From Pseudoalteromonas sp. T1lg23B (lineage in GTDB: Bacteria > Pseudomonadota > Gammaproteobacteria > Enterobacterales > Alteromonadaceae): a stretch of 64,000 nucleotides of DNA. The notes below the pieces were generated by a model. The model was not told where the DNA came from, did not search any database, and was given only the letters and a program-made list of their open reading frames with translations. The stretch covers positions 372,429 through 436,428 of the forward strand of contig NZ_PQBZ01000034.1 of NCBI RefSeq assembly GCF_002964665.1, in the 5' to 3' direction. Made by a program: the position numbers and the translations under genes. Positions 1-10,806 of the stretch are shown here, in pieces. The first letter of the stretch is position 1, and every line of letters begins with the position of its first letter.

Positions 1-1
1 T

Positions 2-154
2 AAGGGCTTTACTTCATGGTTATTAGATAAAACAGCAGACTACCTTAAAGATCAAGTTGATACTCGCGGGTTAGAGTTAGATAAAACAATACATATCCGA
101 CTCCAAAAACTATTAGGGAACAATAAAAAACTTGATAATTTGAGCTGGGTATAA
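2..154 (+). CDS. C-terminal end of an unidentified protein (partial)
   Basis: An open frame runs from the window edge to a TAA at 152-154 and encodes the last 50 residues of a protein ending in DNLSWV. The composition is normal for a soluble helical, Lys/Asp/Leu-rich C-terminus. I do not recognise the family, and the N-terminus lies outside the window. It points towards pyrF, which is on the opposite strand. It could equally be the open tail of a decayed gene. Confidence 0.45.
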   Translation, partial: KGFTSWLLDKTADYLKDQVDTRGLELDKTIHIRLQKLLGNNKKLDNLSWV

Positions 155-483
155 CAAGTACTTTAAGATGGATTCGCAACGCTCGTCGGTTTTGGTTAGA
201 ATTGATTTTAGCGTTTACGATATAATAATAGGGTGTTGTAGCTGTGTCACTCACTACTTAAGCGGGCATTACGTAGGTCTACTTCTAGCACAATCAGCCC
301 TTCTGTTCAGTAAGTCGGCATAAGCGAAGCGCCATTCGACTTTCTAACAGTTGGCTGTTAAGTTCTGTCTTTATTACCCCAGCAAAAGGCTGCTCCGACA
401 GCCACCGTTCAAATCGGTAACTGTCGGTACGTATGGAGTATGCCTAAAAAAAAATGAAGCCTGTTTATTGCTTGAGGTGCTTT
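155..483. other. Non-coding gap with two hairpins
   Basis: No convincing gene is visible on either strand. Two inverted repeats stand out. One at 345-360 has arms TAACAG and CTGTTA around TTGG. The other at 395-427 has outer arms CCGACAG and CTGTCGG and inner arms CCG and CGG around a seven-base loop. Neither is followed by a proper T-run, so they are not obvious terminators, although an A-run at 448-456 would give a T-run on the minus strand some 20 bases beyond the second hairpin. The stretch lies between two convergent genes. Confidence 0.5.
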
Positions 484-1188
484 TTAAGCAATTGACTCGT
501 TGATTTCTTTCAATGTTTGAACAGGGTCTTGCGCTTGTGTAATTGGTCGGCCTATGACTAAGTAATCACTGCCAGCCGCTACGGCTTTTTGTGGGGTCAT
601 AATACGTTTTTGGTCACCTGCATCACTTCCAGCTGGACGAATACCTGGTGTCACGAGTTTGAACTCTTCACCTAATTGAGACTTTAACAACTGCGCTTCT
701 TGCGCTGAACACACTACGCCGTCAAGCCCAGCTTCTTTCGCCAACTTCGCTAAATAAACCACTTGCTCTTGAGGGGTTTTCTCAATACCTAAACGTAACA
801 GTTGGCCCTGATCCATGCTGGTCAGTACCGTCACTGCAATCAGTAATGGCGCTTTATCACCGTACTTTTCAAGCGCTTCTTTGGCCTTTTGCATCATTTC
901 AAAACCACCGCTGGCGTGCACATTAACCATCCACACACCAAGCTCTGCCGCAGCAGTTACAGCTTTGGCAACTGTATTTGGAATATCGTGAAATTTTAAA
1001 TCTAAAAATACATCAAACCCAAGCGCGACCAATTCTTTTACGAACTCAGGACCAAAGTAAGTAAACATCTCTTTACCTACTTTCAAACGACACTGAGAGG
1101 GAGAAAGCTGTTTAACAAACGTTAATGCCGCTTGCTTGTCGTCATAATCTAGAGCGATAAGTACTTTTTTTGAATCTGTTTGAGACAT
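484..1188 (-). CDS. pyrF: Orotidine 5'-phosphate decarboxylase
   Basis: It decarboxylates OMP to UMP, the last step of de novo pyrimidine synthesis, in the cytoplasm. The 234-residue TIM barrel is the normal length for the short bacterial form. The catalytic segment [10 protein letters not shown] is at residues 63-72, with the conserved Lys at 65, and the C-terminal phosphate-binding GRPI motif is present. It is the last gene of the run ihfB-lapA-lapB-pyrF; lapAB-pyrF is also the E. coli arrangement. The gap to lapB is about 100 bases, so transcription from an upstream promoter is plausible but not shown. Confidence 0.97.
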   Translation of the reverse strand: MSQTDSKKVLIALDYDDKQAALTFVKQLSPSQCRLKVGKEMFTYFGPEFVKELVALGFDVFLDLKFHDIPNTVAKAVTAAAELGVWMVNVHASGGFEMMQKAKEALEKYGDKAPLLIAVTVLTSMDQGQLLRLGIEKTPQEQVVYLAKLAKEAGLDGVVCSAQEAQLLKSQLGEEFKLVTPGIRPAGSDAGDQKRIMTPQKAVAAGSDYLVIGRPITQAQDPVQTLKEINESIA

Positions 1189-1292
1189 AGTATTCCTAAG
1201 TTACCCTGAGGTTTGAAAATAAGTTAAGGCTATGAGTGGGCGATATTATACCAAAAGTTTGCCAGTTGGCCTGAGCTTTTATTAATTTTCGA

Positions 1293-2429
1293 TTAATAGC
1301 CATCAAGGCCTTTGCTGGGACCAATCGTTTCCCAATGCTTACATGATGGGCACAACCAATACAGCTTGTGACTGCTAAAGCCACAATGCTTACACTGATA
1401 TTCTGGTTTCGTTGCGATATAGGATGTCACCAACTTGTCTATCTCGGTCAATGCCGCTTTAATCTTGCCGTTATTATTACCAAGCAATTGCAATAAGAAA
1501 CTAAAGCCACGAATAGACGGCTCGCGCTTTAAACTATCCGTAAGAAATTCTACTGCCTGCTGCTGTTCACCTTTTTCAAGTAATGCTTGGCAATGCTTAA
1601 TTCTGATCAGTACACCACCTTGACTAAGCAGCTCTTCTACTAACTCATCAAATTGGTCTTTAAGGTTTAGTTGTATATAACTTTGTTCTAACTCTTTGAT
1701 ATACAAAGGCGCGGTATTGGTCTTACTGACCACAAGTTTACGCCAGTAATAGATGGCTTTAACATGATCTTGCTTCTCAAATGCATCTTTACCTAACTCG
1801 TAGTATGGGCGAATAGTCATGTGATCGAGTGCGCAGGCCTTTTCCATAAGCTTGGGCGTATCATCAATCAAAGCCGCCTCACAGTAAAAATTTGCGATCG
1901 CTGCACAATGCTGGGCTTTGGTGAACAGTTCACTATGGGCTTCAAACATACTGATACCCTTGTGCCATTCACGCATCTGAGAATAGAGGTTTATGATAGG
2001 GTCTAGCGCCTCAACATAGCTGTCTTTAACTAAAATAACGAGGTGTTCTTCGGCACTGTCCAACAAACCAGCCAAAATATAATCCTGAGCTAACTCTAGA
2101 CGACATGATGCCATATCCGTGCTGCTCAAGCTGGGCTGATTGAGTAGTAATTCATGAATTTTTATTGCTCGGTCCAATTCACCTCGTTTGCGAAACAAGG
2201 TTGCGAGCGTGAGATAATGCTCAACAGAATCTGCTGATACTTCAAGAAGTTGAATAAGGTGTTCAAGGCCCTGATCTTCTTCACGATCAAGTAAAAACTT
2301 CAGACCTTTGCTGTATTGTGAGGTAATTTGTCTATTGAGTTCGTGAGCTTGGTTTTTAGCACTGTTTTTTCCCATAACGTAGCCATACGCAGCAGCTACA
2401 GGAAGCAATAAGAACAACAGCTCAGTCAT
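1293..2429 (-). CDS. lapB: Lipopolysaccharide assembly protein B (LapB/YciM)
   Basis: In E. coli this inner-membrane-anchored adaptor works with FtsH to control LpxC turnover and so LPS synthesis. The 378-residue protein has an N-terminal membrane anchor (about residues 2-19), a long run of TPR-type helical repeats, and a C-terminal rubredoxin-like zinc knuckle with Cys at 346, 349, 360 and 363. It starts two bases after the lapA stop, so the two are translated from one message. Length and domain order match the family. Confidence 0.95.
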   Translation of the reverse strand: MTELLFLLLPVAAAYGYVMGKNSAKNQAHELNRQITSQYSKGLKFLLDREEDQGLEHLIQLLEVSADSVEHYLTLATLFRKRGELDRAIKIHELLLNQPSLSSTDMASCRLELAQDYILAGLLDSAEEHLVILVKDSYVEALDPIINLYSQMREWHKGISMFEAHSELFTKAQHCAAIANFYCEAALIDDTPKLMEKACALDHMTIRPYYELGKDAFEKQDHVKAIYYWRKLVVSKTNTAPLYIKELEQSYIQLNLKDQFDELVEELLSQGGVLIRIKHCQALLEKGEQQQAVEFLTDSLKREPSIRGFSFLLQLLGNNNGKIKAALTEIDKLVTSYIATKPEYQCKHCGFSSHKLYWLCPSCKHWETIGPSKGLDGY

Positions 2430-2431
2430 GG

Positions 2432-2695
2432 TCAGCGTTCAGTATTAGGTGTCATTTGACGATTTTTTTTCTTAAGCCGATAGTTTTGCCACTTCAACTT
2501 CGAAAATACCGAAACGCTTACCACACACCCAACAAATACACCGACAACAAAGCAAACACTCATTAAGGTTGATAACGGTAAAGTACTACTGGCTACTATG
2601 TAATTTACGTCGACTAGATTAGGGTTTTGAGTGCCTATCACAAATGCCAACAATATAAAAACAAGTGCCAATCCTTTTTTAGCTACCTTGATCAA
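2432..2695 (-). CDS. lapA: Lipopolysaccharide assembly protein A (LapA, DUF1049)
   Basis: A small inner-membrane protein of 87 residues with two predicted membrane segments (about 7-22 and 41-65) and a basic cytoplasmic tail, the usual LapA layout. The QNP motif after the first helix is typical of the family. It sits between ihfB (22 bases upstream) and lapB (2 bases downstream), which supports an operon and a shared role in LPS homeostasis. Confidence 0.92.
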   Translation of the reverse strand: MIKVAKKGLALVFILLAFVIGTQNPNLVDVNYIVASSTLPLSTLMSVCFVVGVFVGCVVSVSVFSKLKWQNYRLKKKNRQMTPNTER

Positions 2696-2717
2696 GTGTT
2701 ACTCCATGTATTCGGTA

Positions 2718-3005
2718 TTATTTAAGGCTATCGTTTACACGATCGCGCAACTCTTTACCAGGCTTAAAGTGTGGAACGTATTTTCCATCCAACTCAACTG
2801 TTTCGCCTGTTTTTGGGTTACGGCCAGTGCGAGGTGAACGATAATGTAATGAGAAACTACCAAAACCACGGATCTCGATACGATCAGAGCTTGATAATGA
2901 GCCTGCCATTTGTTCAAGAATTTCTTTAACTGAGTTCTCTACATCCTTTACAGGAATATGTGCATGTTGCTCTGCAAGTTGTTCTATCAATTCTGACTTT
3001 GTCAT
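2718..3005 (-). CDS. ihfB: Integration host factor subunit beta
   Basis: This is the beta subunit of the IHF heterodimer, which binds the minor groove and bends DNA sharply for recombination, replication and transcription. The 95 residues match the family length. The beta-arm motif RNPKTG is at 62-67, with the intercalating Pro at 64, and the GFGSF motif lies at 48-52. It follows rpsA as in E. coli. A strong terminator separates it from rpsA, so it probably also has its own promoter or relies on read-through. Confidence 0.97.
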   Translation of the reverse strand: MTKSELIEQLAEQHAHIPVKDVENSVKEILEQMAGSLSSSDRIEIRGFGSFSLHYRSPRTGRNPKTGETVELDGKYVPHFKPGKELRDRVNDSLK

Positions 3006-3020
3006 AATGTTTCCTTAGAT

Positions 3021-3050
3021 ATAAAAAGGAAGGGCTAAAGTGCCCTTCCT
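3021..3050 (-). terminator. Rho-independent terminator after rpsA
   Basis: Perfect 9-bp arms AGGAAGGGC and GCCCTTCCT surround a six-base loop and are followed on the minus strand by a T-run. The hairpin lies 15 bases beyond the rpsA stop and 22 bases before the ihfB start, so it probably limits read-through from the abundant rpsA message into ihfB. Confidence 0.85.
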
Positions 3051-3065
3051 GTATAGACTTATATA

Positions 3066-4733
3066 TTAGTCTTTTTGAGCGTTTTTGAAAGCTGCTGCCA
3101 TTGCGTTTTCGAACGCTGGCTCTTCTTTCTTCAACTTCTCAAGAACTTCTTTCTCTTCAGCTTCGAACATAGCTTTAACTGATAGGCTGATAGTACGGTT
3201 CTTACGATCAACACCTACGAATTTAGCTTCGATTTCGTCACCTGCAGAAACAACAGTTGTTGCATCTTCGATACGCTCTTGAGCGATGTCAGCTACACGG
3301 ATGTAACCTTCAACACCTTCGATAAGCTCAACAGTTGCGCCTTTCGCGTCAACTTCAGTCACTTTACCTTTAACAATAGCACCTTTTTTGTTTGCGTCTA
3401 GGTAGTTATTGAAAGGATCTGCTTCGATTTGCTTAACGCCAAGTGAGATACGCTCACGCTCTGGATCAACTTGAAGAACGATAGCTGTGATTTCGTCGCC
3501 TTTCTTGTACTCACGTACAGCTTCTTCACCTGGAGTGTTCCAAGAGATGTCAGAAAGGTGAACAAGACCGTCGATACCACCGTCAAGACCGATGAAGATA
3601 CCAAAGTCAGTGATTGACTTGATCTTACCAGTAACTTGGTCGCCTTTGTTTTGAAGACGAGCAAATTCTTGCCAAGGGTTAGCGATACATTGCTTAAGAC
3701 CTAGAGAAATACGACGACGTTCTTCGTCGATTTCAAGAACCATAACTTCAACAGTGTCGCCTAGGCTAACAACTTTTGAAGGGTGGATGTTCTTGTTAGT
3801 CCAATCCATTTCAGAAACGTGTACTAGACCTTCAACGCCTTCTTCGATTTCAACGAAACAACCGTAGTCAGTAAGGTTAGTTACACGACCAGAAAGTTTA
3901 GCACCTTCTGGGTAACGACCAGCGATAGCTGCCCATGGATCTTCACCAAGCTGCTTAAGACCTAGAGAAACACGAGTCTTCTCTTTGTCGAACTTAAGTA
4001 CTTTAACTGCGATTTCGTCGCCAACATTAACGATTTCTGAAGGGTGCTTAACACGCTTCCACGCCATGTCAGTGATGTGTAGTAGACCGTCAACACCACC
4101 TAGGTCTACGAACGCACCGTAATCAGTAAGGTTCTTAACGATACCTTTAACTTCTTGACCTTCAACAAGGTTAGCAAGAAGTTCTTCACGCTCTTGTGAG
4201 TTTTCTGATTCGATAACTGCACGACGTGAAACAACTACGTTGTTACGCTTCTGGTCAAGCTTGATAACTTTGAACTCAAGCTCTTTACCTTCAAGGTGTG
4301 CTGTGTCACGTACTGGACGAACATCAACAAGTGAACCAGGTAGGAAAGCACGGATTGAATCGACTTCAACAGTGAAACCACCTTTAACTTTACCGTTGAT
4401 GATACCCATAACGGTTTCTTGCTCTTCGCAAGCTTTTTCAAGGCGGATCCAAGCTTCGTGACGCTTCGCTTTCTCACGAGAAAGGATTGTTTCACCGAAA
4501 CCATCTTCGATTGCATCTAGTGCTACATCTACTTCGTCGCCAACAGCAACTTCTAGTTCACCAGCAGCATTTTTGAATTGCTCTGCAGGGATGGCACTTT
4601 CTGATTTCAAACCAGCATCAACAAGAACGATGTTGTTCTCGATTGAAATTACAGTACCTTTTACGATAGAGCCTTGCTCTGCTTCAAAACCCTTTAGGCT
4701 TTCTTCAAATAACTGCGCAAAATTTTCTGACAT
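3066..4733 (-). CDS. rpsA: 30S ribosomal protein S1
   Basis: S1 binds mRNA at the platform of the 30S subunit and helps unfold structured leaders for initiation. The 555-residue protein carries six consecutive S1 (OB-fold) repeats; the middle four contain the classic [13 protein letters not shown] and [13 protein letters not shown] elements. E. coli S1 has 557 residues, so it is full length. The gene lies between cmk and ihfB as in enterobacteria. Its leader holds structure that may serve autoregulation. Confidence 0.98.
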   Translation of the reverse strand: MSENFAQLFEESLKGFEAEQGSIVKGTVISIENNIVLVDAGLKSESAIPAEQFKNAAGELEVAVGDEVDVALDAIEDGFGETILSREKAKRHEAWIRLEKACEEQETVMGIINGKVKGGFTVEVDSIRAFLPGSLVDVRPVRDTAHLEGKELEFKVIKLDQKRNNVVVSRRAVIESENSQEREELLANLVEGQEVKGIVKNLTDYGAFVDLGGVDGLLHITDMAWKRVKHPSEIVNVGDEIAVKVLKFDKEKTRVSLGLKQLGEDPWAAIAGRYPEGAKLSGRVTNLTDYGCFVEIEEGVEGLVHVSEMDWTNKNIHPSKVVSLGDTVEVMVLEIDEERRRISLGLKQCIANPWQEFARLQNKGDQVTGKIKSITDFGIFIGLDGGIDGLVHLSDISWNTPGEEAVREYKKGDEITAIVLQVDPERERISLGVKQIEADPFNNYLDANKKGAIVKGKVTEVDAKGATVELIEGVEGYIRVADIAQERIEDATTVVSAGDEIEAKFVGVDRKNRTISLSVKAMFEAEEKEVLEKLKKEEPAFENAMAAAFKNAQKD

Positions 4734-4770
4734 ACTAAATACGTCTCATAAATTAATATTCCAATTAGCA

Positions 4771-4783
4771 ACCATGCTGCATG
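4771..4783 (-). promoter_or_regulatory. Hairpin in the rpsA leader
   Basis: A compact inverted repeat with arms CCATGC and GCATGG lies about 40 bases upstream of the rpsA ATG, between the cmk terminator and the gene. E. coli S1 represses its own translation through a structured leader. That this hairpin has the same job is inference. Confidence 0.35.
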
Positions 4784-4790
4784 GGGTAGT

Positions 4791-4816
4791 TAAAAAAACA
4801 CCGGCATCCTGCCAGT
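4791..4816 (-). terminator. Rho-independent terminator after cmk
   Basis: On the minus strand, arms CACTGGCA and TGCCGGTG (one T-G wobble) close a three-base loop and run straight into seven T residues. It sits just beyond the cmk stop and upstream of rpsA, so rpsA probably has its own promoter in the remaining leader of about 55 bases or depends on partial read-through. Confidence 0.8.
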
Positions 4817-4828
4817 GCATTACAAATA

Positions 4829-5542
4829 TTAGGCTAAGCGCGATTTTTCGAGCTTACCTGAAACCACTGCATCGTTAAGTATTGCCATTACATTTGCAAA
4901 TACTTGTTGAGCATCCAGTTCGGTCGTATCAATCACGATTGCATCGTCTGCTGGAACAAGTGGCGCAACTTCGCGATTCATATCACGATCATCACGGGCC
5001 ATAATGTCTTGGAGCAGACCACTTAGTGTAACATCTAGCCCCTTAGCATTCAACTCTAAGTATCTCCTGTTAGCACGCTCTTCTGCGCTAGCAGTCAGAT
5101 ACAGTTTTATTTCTGCATCAGGAAATACTACGGTCCCCATATCTCTGCCATCAGCAATCAAGCCTTGCTCACTTCTAAAAGCTCGCTGGCGACGAAGCAA
5201 TGCTTCTCGAACGCGCGGGAGCGCCGCTACTTTCGACGCTGCAGAACCTACTTTCTCGTCACGAATTGTATTACTTACATCTTCTCCTTCTAAGATAACT
5301 TTACTCTTCTTAGTCGAAGGGTCGATGAGAAACTGTACGTCTAAATTGGCTGCAAGAGGCACCAACGCTTCTTCATTATCCAAAGCAATTTGGTGGTGAA
5401 GTGCAGCAAGGGACAATACGCGGTAAATAGCGCCGCTGTCCAAAACATCCCAATTTAGTTTTTCAGCTAACAAGCGACAAACGGTTCCTTTGCCTGATCC
5501 ACTTGGGCCGTCAACGGTGATAACTGGCATAGATGCCGGCAT
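4829..5542 (-). CDS. cmk: Cytidylate kinase
   Basis: It phosphorylates CMP and dCMP with ATP in nucleotide salvage and recycling. The protein has 237 residues with the P-loop [10 protein letters not shown] at 11-20 and the conserved [14 protein letters not shown] segment that contacts the substrate. The start at 5542 is supported by a perfect AGGAGG at 5548-5553, five bases upstream; the Met at position 5 is a weaker alternative. Gene order aroA-cmk-rpsA is conserved in gammaproteobacteria. Confidence 0.97.
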   Translation of the reverse strand: MPASMPVITVDGPSGSGKGTVCRLLAEKLNWDVLDSGAIYRVLSLAALHHQIALDNEEALVPLAANLDVQFLIDPSTKKSKVILEGEDVSNTIRDEKVGSAASKVAALPRVREALLRRQRAFRSEQGLIADGRDMGTVVFPDAEIKLYLTASAEERANRRYLELNAKGLDVTLSGLLQDIMARDDRDMNREVAPLVPADDAIVIDTTELDAQQVFANVMAILNDAVVSGKLEKSRLA

Positions 5543-5652
5543 TTAAACCTCCTGAAATGCTCACCTGAAATAAATCGCGAGTATTATACGCAAGTTAAAT
5601 GAATTTATCCTTAGTTACATGTAACTTTTTGTTAGATAGGCACTAAAACATG

Positions 5653-5687
5653 ATGTTTAGAGCTATTTTAGAAACAGCTCTAAACAT
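5653..5687 (-). terminator. Hairpin downstream of aroA
   Basis: Perfect 12-bp arms ATGTTTAGAGCT and AGCTCTAAACAT surround an 11-base loop just beyond the aroA stop. On the minus strand the downstream side has only a short T-run (TGTTTT), so it may be a weak terminator or an mRNA-stabilising stem before cmk. Confidence 0.6.
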
Positions 5688-5700
5688 TGAAAAACCTTGA

Positions 5701-6978
5701 TTAATCACTGATTGACGCTAACACGTCGAAGTAGGTAGGAAAGGTCTTAGCGGTACATCCTGGGTCATTGATTATGACTTCATGGCCACCTACCGCAACC
5801 ATTGAAAAGCACATAGCTATACGATGGTCATTATAAGTATCAATATCTGTAAGGTTGATCTTGACCGGTGGGGTTATTTCAATAAAGTCATGGCCTTCAA
5901 CAACTTCTGCACCTACTTTTCTTAGCTCTGTCGCCATTGCTGACAAACGGTCAGTTTCTTTGACTCGCCAATTGTAAATATTTCTAATTGCAGTTGGTCC
6001 ATCCGCAAACAGTGCAACAGTTGCCAGCGTCATAGCGGCGTCTGGGATCGCGTTGGCATCGATATCTACGCCTTTTAGTTCGCCCTTGCGCACGACTAAT
6101 TTTTCATCGTACCAATCAATCTTAGCACCCACTTGTTCCATGACGTGTGCAAAACCGATGTCCCCCTGAACACTCTGTTTGCCGACACCATTTATTTCAA
6201 CTTCACCACCCGCTATCGCAGCAGCAGCGATGAAATAAGAAGCTGACGACGCGTCACCTTCTACCATTATACGTTTGGGAGATTGATAGGTTTGTCCACC
6301 TGTGATGCTAAAAGTTTGGTAGTTATCATTGATAACTTCAATGCCAAACTGCGCCATAACGCCAATCGTTATATCAATGTAAGGCTTAGAAACCAACTCG
6401 CCTTTTATCCTGATGCGAGTATCGCCCGCGAATAAGGGAGAAGCCATAAGCAAAGCGGTTAAAAATTGGCTCGATATACTGCCATCTATTTCAACCTCTC
6501 CACCACTTAAACTTTTGCCATTGATACGTAATGGTGGATAGTCTTGGTTCTTAAGATATTCAATATCCGCACCCAGCGCTTGCATAGCATCTACCAAATG
6601 GCCAATCGGTCGCTCTTCCATACGTGGCTCACCTACCAACTCAAACACTCCTTGAGTTGCTGCAAGTACAGCTGTTAACGGCCGGTAGGCAGTACCAGCA
6701 TTACCAAGGAATAAAGGTTGTTCCGGTGTTTTTAACACGCCAGCACAGCCTTTTACTGTGGCGACAGTTTTATCCTGATTTAATGTGACATTCACACCCA
6801 TTTGCTTCAACGCACCGAGCATATGGCGTATGTCGTCACTATCAAGCAGGTTATGTACTTCTGTGGTGCCCTCAGACAAAGCGGCAAGTAACAAAATTCG
6901 ATTCGACAAACTTTTAGAGCCTGGTAACGTCACGCTACCAGACACTTTGGAAATCGGTTTAAGTGATAACTGTTCCAT
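5701..6978 (-). CDS. aroA: 3-phosphoshikimate 1-carboxyvinyltransferase (EPSP synthase, class I)
   Basis: It transfers the enolpyruvyl group of PEP to shikimate 3-phosphate in chorismate synthesis. I choose the ATG at 6978 (425 residues); it overlaps the serC stop by one base (TGATG) and has AAGGAG eight bases upstream. The TTG three bases earlier is less likely. The LPGSKS motif with Lys22 and the NAGTAYRPL motif mark the class I, glyphosate-sensitive type. The YNDHRIAM segment near the end is also present. It is coupled to serC, as in E. coli. Confidence 0.96.
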   Translation of the reverse strand: MEQLSLKPISKVSGSVTLPGSKSLSNRILLLAALSEGTTEVHNLLDSDDIRHMLGALKQMGVNVTLNQDKTVATVKGCAGVLKTPEQPLFLGNAGTAYRPLTAVLAATQGVFELVGEPRMEERPIGHLVDAMQALGADIEYLKNQDYPPLRINGKSLSGGEVEIDGSISSQFLTALLMASPLFAGDTRIRIKGELVSKPYIDITIGVMAQFGIEVINDNYQTFSITGGQTYQSPKRIMVEGDASSASYFIAAAAIAGGEVEINGVGKQSVQGDIGFAHVMEQVGAKIDWYDEKLVVRKGELKGVDIDANAIPDAAMTLATVALFADGPTAIRNIYNWRVKETDRLSAMATELRKVGAEVVEGHDFIEITPPVKINLTDIDTYNDHRIAMCFSMVAVGGHEVIINDPGCTAKTFPTYFDVLASISD

Positions 6979-8060
6979 CAACTGTGCTCCTTGGCGAACT
7001 TATCCATAAACTCAACCAACGCTTGAACGCCTTCGATTGGCATCGCGTTATAAATACTTGCACGCATCCCACCAACTAAGCGGTGACCTTCAAGGGCCAC
7101 AAGTCCAGCCTGCTCAGCTTGCTCTAAGAACAATCCGTTTAGGCTGTCACTTTTTAGCCAAAACGGTACATTCATCAAAGAACGACAATGCTTAGCAACC
7201 TTGTTGCTATAAAAATCTGAGCTATCGATATAATCGTAAAGAATTGCGGCTTTGGCTTGGTTATGTGCCGCCATCGCTGGCACGCCACCCATCGCTTCAA
7301 GATGTTTGAACACTTCAGCGGCTAGATACCAAGCAAACGTTGGCGGTGTGTTATACATACTGCCCTGCTTCGCTTCTATCGTATAGTCAAGAATTGATGG
7401 ACGAGGTAAGCCCTCACGCTCAAGTAAGGTTTTTCTCACAATAACGATACATAAACCTGACGGGCCGATATTTTTCTGTGCGCCAGCATAAATAATATCA
7501 AAGTCATCTACGTTAATTTCACGAGAGAGAATGACTGACGACATATCCGCAACGATAGGTGCGCTACTGTGCTTTGGTACATCAAAAATTTCAATGCCAT
7601 CTATGGTCTCATTAGGACAATAGTGAATAAATGAAGCCTTTTCAGGTAACGGCCACTTATCAACTGTTTGAATATCAAATAGCCCGTCTTTATCAGTACG
7701 AATATTAATGCTTTCAACAGCTGTAAACTTTGCTCCTTCTTGGCTTGCACCGCTGGACCAAATACCGTTTTCTACGTACACACCGGGTAGACCATCAAGA
7801 TGTAGGTTAAGCGGCACTGCTGCAAACTGTCCTCGTCCGCCACCATGCATAAACAGAACTTCAAACTCGTCCGATATATTCATCAAACGACGAAGACTGG
7901 CTTCGCACTGTTCAACCATTGCCAAAAATGGCGCAGAGCGATGACTTATTTCCATGACTGACACACCCAGATTCTGCCAATCTAAAAACTCTTGTTGTGC
8001 TTTTTTCATTACCTCTGGTGGTAACATCGCTGGACCCGCACAAAAGTTATATACCGTCAT
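6978..8060 (-). CDS. serC: Phosphoserine aminotransferase
   Basis: This PLP enzyme converts 3-phosphohydroxypyruvate and glutamate to phosphoserine, and also serves pyridoxine synthesis. From the ATG at 8060 the protein has 360 residues starting [14 protein letters not shown], which matches the family start; the ATG at 8069 lacks a spaced ribosome site, while GAGGAA precedes the one at 8060. The PLP-binding lysine lies in [11 protein letters not shown]. It is translationally coupled to aroA, and the gyrA terminator lies just upstream. Confidence 0.96.
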   Translation of the reverse strand: MTVYNFCAGPAMLPPEVMKKAQQEFLDWQNLGVSVMEISHRSAPFLAMVEQCEASLRRLMNISDEFEVLFMHGGGRGQFAAVPLNLHLDGLPGVYVENGIWSSGASQEGAKFTAVESINIRTDKDGLFDIQTVDKWPLPEKASFIHYCPNETIDGIEIFDVPKHSSAPIVADMSSVILSREINVDDFDIIYAGAQKNIGPSGLCIVIVRKTLLEREGLPRPSILDYTIEAKQGSMYNTPPTFAWYLAAEVFKHLEAMGGVPAMAAHNQAKAAILYDYIDSSDFYSNKVAKHCRSLMNVPFWLKSDSLNGLFLEQAEQAGLVALEGHRLVGGMRASIYNAMPIEGVQALVEFMDKFAKEHS

Positions 8061-8092
8061 TTTCCTCATTCCTAAACAACATAAAATTTATC

Positions 8093-8119
8093 AATAAAAA
8101 AAGCGGCCGAAGCCGCTTT
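8093..8119 (-). terminator. Rho-independent terminator after gyrA
   Basis: On the minus strand, 8-bp arms AAAGCGGC and GCCGCTTT close a TTCG tetraloop and run into a seven-base T-run. It lies eight bases beyond the gyrA stop and separates gyrA from serC-aroA. Confidence 0.9.
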
Positions 8120-8127
8120 AGTTAACT

Positions 8128-10806
8128 TTATTCACTCGGTGAGTCATCAGTGCTCACTGGTGTGCCCTCAGGTGCTGGTAGCTCAGCTCCTTCACCTTCG
8201 GGAAGCTCTTCAACTGCTATTTCCTCGATACGTTGTAAACCAACTACTTGCTCGTCGTCAATAGTTCTGATCAAAATAACACCTTGGGTGTTACGACCGA
8301 CAGTTGAAACTTCGCTGACTCGGGTACGAACTAATGTACCACGGTTTGAAATCAGCATGATTTCGTTACTATCATCAACCTGAACAGCTCCAACTACGGC
8401 ACCGTTTCGCTCGCTTACTTTAATCGACACAACACCTTGTGTAGCTCGGCTCTTCGCAGGGTAGTCAGCCAATGGCGTACGTTTACCATAACCATTTTCG
8501 GTCACAGTAAGAATTGCACCATCCGTCTTAGGCACGATAAGAGATACCACTTTTACATCATCTGGCATCTTAATACCGCGTACACCTGTTGCAGTACGGC
8601 CCATTGGACGTAACGCTAACATCTCTTCACCAGTTTCTGGATCAATTTTAACTTCACCAGTTTCTGAGTCACGTAGCTTCTCATTGAAGCGCACTACTTT
8701 ACCGTGATCAGTGAATAACATGATGTCGTTACTGCCATCAGTAATATCTGCGCCGATCAAGCAATCGCCTTCGTTTAGGTTGATTGCAATGATACCGCTT
8801 GCACGCTGGCGGCTGTATGCTGTAAGTGGTGTCTTCTTAACGGTACCGTTTGCGGTCGCCATTAATACATATTTATCTTCTTCGTATTCACGTACAGGCA
8901 AGATAGTCGTAATACGTTCATCAGCTTCAAGCGGCAACAAGTTGACGATAGGCTTACCACGCGCAGCGCGTGATGCTAAAGGCAACTGATATACTTTCAA
9001 CCAGTACATGCGACCAGCAGTTGAGAAACATAAAATCGTGTCATGGGTATTGGCAACTAATAAGCGCTCAATGAAATCTTCATCTTTCATTCGCGTTGCA
9101 GCTTTACCTTTACCACCACGACGTTGTGCTTCATAGTCGCTAAGCGGCTGGTACTTCACATAACCTTCATGCGATAAAGTAACAACAACGTCTTCTTCGT
9201 TGATTAAGTCTTCAAGACTAATGTCATGCGCAGCAGCGCTGATCTCTGTACGACGTTCATCACCGTATGTTTCTTTGATGATAACCAACTCATCGCGGAT
9301 CACTTCCATCAAGCGCTCTGGTGAAGAAAGAATGTAAAGTAGCTCAGCGATAAGGTCTAACAGTTCTTGATATTCAGCTAGGATCTTCTCATGCTCTAGA
9401 CCCGTTAGCTTATGTAAGCGTAAGTCCAAGATTGCCTGTGCTTGTTGCTCTGACAGATAATACTGGCCATCGCGGATACCGAGTTCAGCCGCTAACCAAT
9501 CAGGACGTGCAACGTTGTCTTCACCCGCTTTTTCAAGCATTGTTTTGACTGTACCTAGCTCCCAAGGGCGATCAATTAACGCCTGTTTAGCTTCTGCTGG
9601 GCTTGGAGATTTGCGGATCAGTTCAATGATAGGGTCAATGTTTGCAAGCGCAATCGCTAAACCTTCTAGGGTATGCGCTCTATCACGTGCTTTACGTAAA
9701 TCAAATACCGTACGACGTGTTACTACTTCGCGACGGTGGACAATGAAGGCTTCAAGCATTTCTTTTAAGTTGAAACACTTAGGCTGATTGTTATCAAGCG
9801 CAACCATGTTCATACCAAACACTGTCTGTAACTGAGTTTGTGCATAGAGGTTGTTAAGAATCACTTCCCCTACTTCACCGCGCTTAATTTCAATTACAAT
9901 ACGCATACCATCTTTATCAGATTCGTCACGTAGCGCGCTAATACCTTCTATTTTCTTCTCTTTTACAAGCTCTGCGATTTTTTCAATTAATCGAGCCTTG
10001 TTCACTTGATACGGGATTTCGTGAACGATGATAGTTTCACGACCCGTTTTTTCGTCTACTTCGATTTCCGCACGGGCACGAATATAGACTTTACCACGAC
10101 CTGTTTTATACGCTTGCTCAATGCCTTTTTTGCCATTGATAATAGCTGCCGTCGGGAAGTCTGGACCGGGGATGTATTCAATTAATTCTTCAATGGTCAA
10201 GTCTGGGTTTTGGATCAAAGCCAAACAACCATTAACAACCTCAGTTAAATTGTGAGGTGGAATGTTAGTTGCCATACCTACCGCAATACCTGACGAACCG
10301 TTAACTAACAGGTTCGGTACTTTGGTTGGTAGTACATCAGGAATTTGTTCAGTGCCATCATAGTTTGGCACATAGTCTACGGTTTCTTTTTCAAGATCGG
10401 CCAGCAACTCATGTGACATTTTCGCCATACGAACTTCTGTATAACGCATCGCAGCAGCTGAGTCACCGTCAACAGACCCGAAGTTACCTTGACCATCAAC
10501 CAACATATAACGTAAAGAAAAGGGTTGGGCCATACGTACTATAGTGTCGTAAACCGCACTATCACCGTGTGGGTGATATTTACCAATTACGTCACCGACA
10601 ACACGCGCCGACTTCTTATAAGGCTTATTCCAGTCATTTTTTAACTCGTTCATGGCGAACAATACGCGGCGGTGTACTGGCTTTAAGCCATCACGAACGT
10701 CGGGTAATGCACGGCCAACGATAACGCTCATTGCGTAATCTAAATACGAGTTTTTGAGTTCATCTTCGATATTGACTGGCAGGATTTCATTGGCGAGATC
10801 AGTCAT
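8128..10806 (-). CDS. gyrA: DNA gyrase subunit A
   Basis: This is the breakage-reunion subunit of gyrase, which introduces negative supercoils. It has 892 residues. The active Tyr is at 122 ([12 protein letters not shown]). The quinolone-resistance region reads [13 protein letters not shown] with Ser83 and Asp87, the susceptible residues in E. coli numbering. The GyrA box QRRGGKGK and the six-bladed C-terminal repeats are present, followed by an acidic Glu/Pro tail. It is divergent from ubiG across 185 bases, as in E. coli. Confidence 0.98.
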   Translation of the reverse strand: MTDLANEILPVNIEDELKNSYLDYAMSVIVGRALPDVRDGLKPVHRRVLFAMNELKNDWNKPYKKSARVVGDVIGKYHPHGDSAVYDTIVRMAQPFSLRYMLVDGQGNFGSVDGDSAAAMRYTEVRMAKMSHELLADLEKETVDYVPNYDGTEQIPDVLPTKVPNLLVNGSSGIAVGMATNIPPHNLTEVVNGCLALIQNPDLTIEELIEYIPGPDFPTAAIINGKKGIEQAYKTGRGKVYIRARAEIEVDEKTGRETIIVHEIPYQVNKARLIEKIAELVKEKKIEGISALRDESDKDGMRIVIEIKRGEVGEVILNNLYAQTQLQTVFGMNMVALDNNQPKCFNLKEMLEAFIVHRREVVTRRTVFDLRKARDRAHTLEGLAIALANIDPIIELIRKSPSPAEAKQALIDRPWELGTVKTMLEKAGEDNVARPDWLAAELGIRDGQYYLSEQQAQAILDLRLHKLTGLEHEKILAEYQELLDLIAELLYILSSPERLMEVIRDELVIIKETYGDERRTEISAAAHDISLEDLINEEDVVVTLSHEGYVKYQPLSDYEAQRRGGKGKAATRMKDEDFIERLLVANTHDTILCFSTAGRMYWLKVYQLPLASRAARGKPIVNLLPLEADERITTILPVREYEEDKYVLMATANGTVKKTPLTAYSRQRASGIIAINLNEGDCLIGADITDGSNDIMLFTDHGKVVRFNEKLRDSETGEVKIDPETGEEMLALRPMGRTATGVRGIKMPDDVKVVSLIVPKTDGAILTVTENGYGKRTPLADYPAKSRATQGVVSIKVSERNGAVVGAVQVDDSNEIMLISNRGTLVRTRVSEVSTVGRNTQGVILIRTIDDEQVVGLQRIEEIAVEELPEGEGAELPAPEGTPVSTDDSPSE

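Noticed and set aside
345..360. TAACAG-TTGG-CTGTTA resembling integron attC core sites
   Set aside because: The arms are adjacent, without the long spacer and second pair of boxes that attC sites need, and no cassette or integrase is near.
405..420. TTCAAATC-type sequence resembling a tRNA T-loop
   Set aside because: No acceptor, anticodon or D stem fits around it; the surrounding stem is a plain hairpin.
3085..4878. Several long plus-strand open frames across rpsA and cmk
   Set aside because: They are antisense shadows of strongly biased rpsA codons, with no ribosome sites and low-complexity Ser/Thr-rich products.
8128..10806. Quinolone-resistance change in gyrA
   Set aside because: Ser83 and Asp87 are both the susceptible residues.
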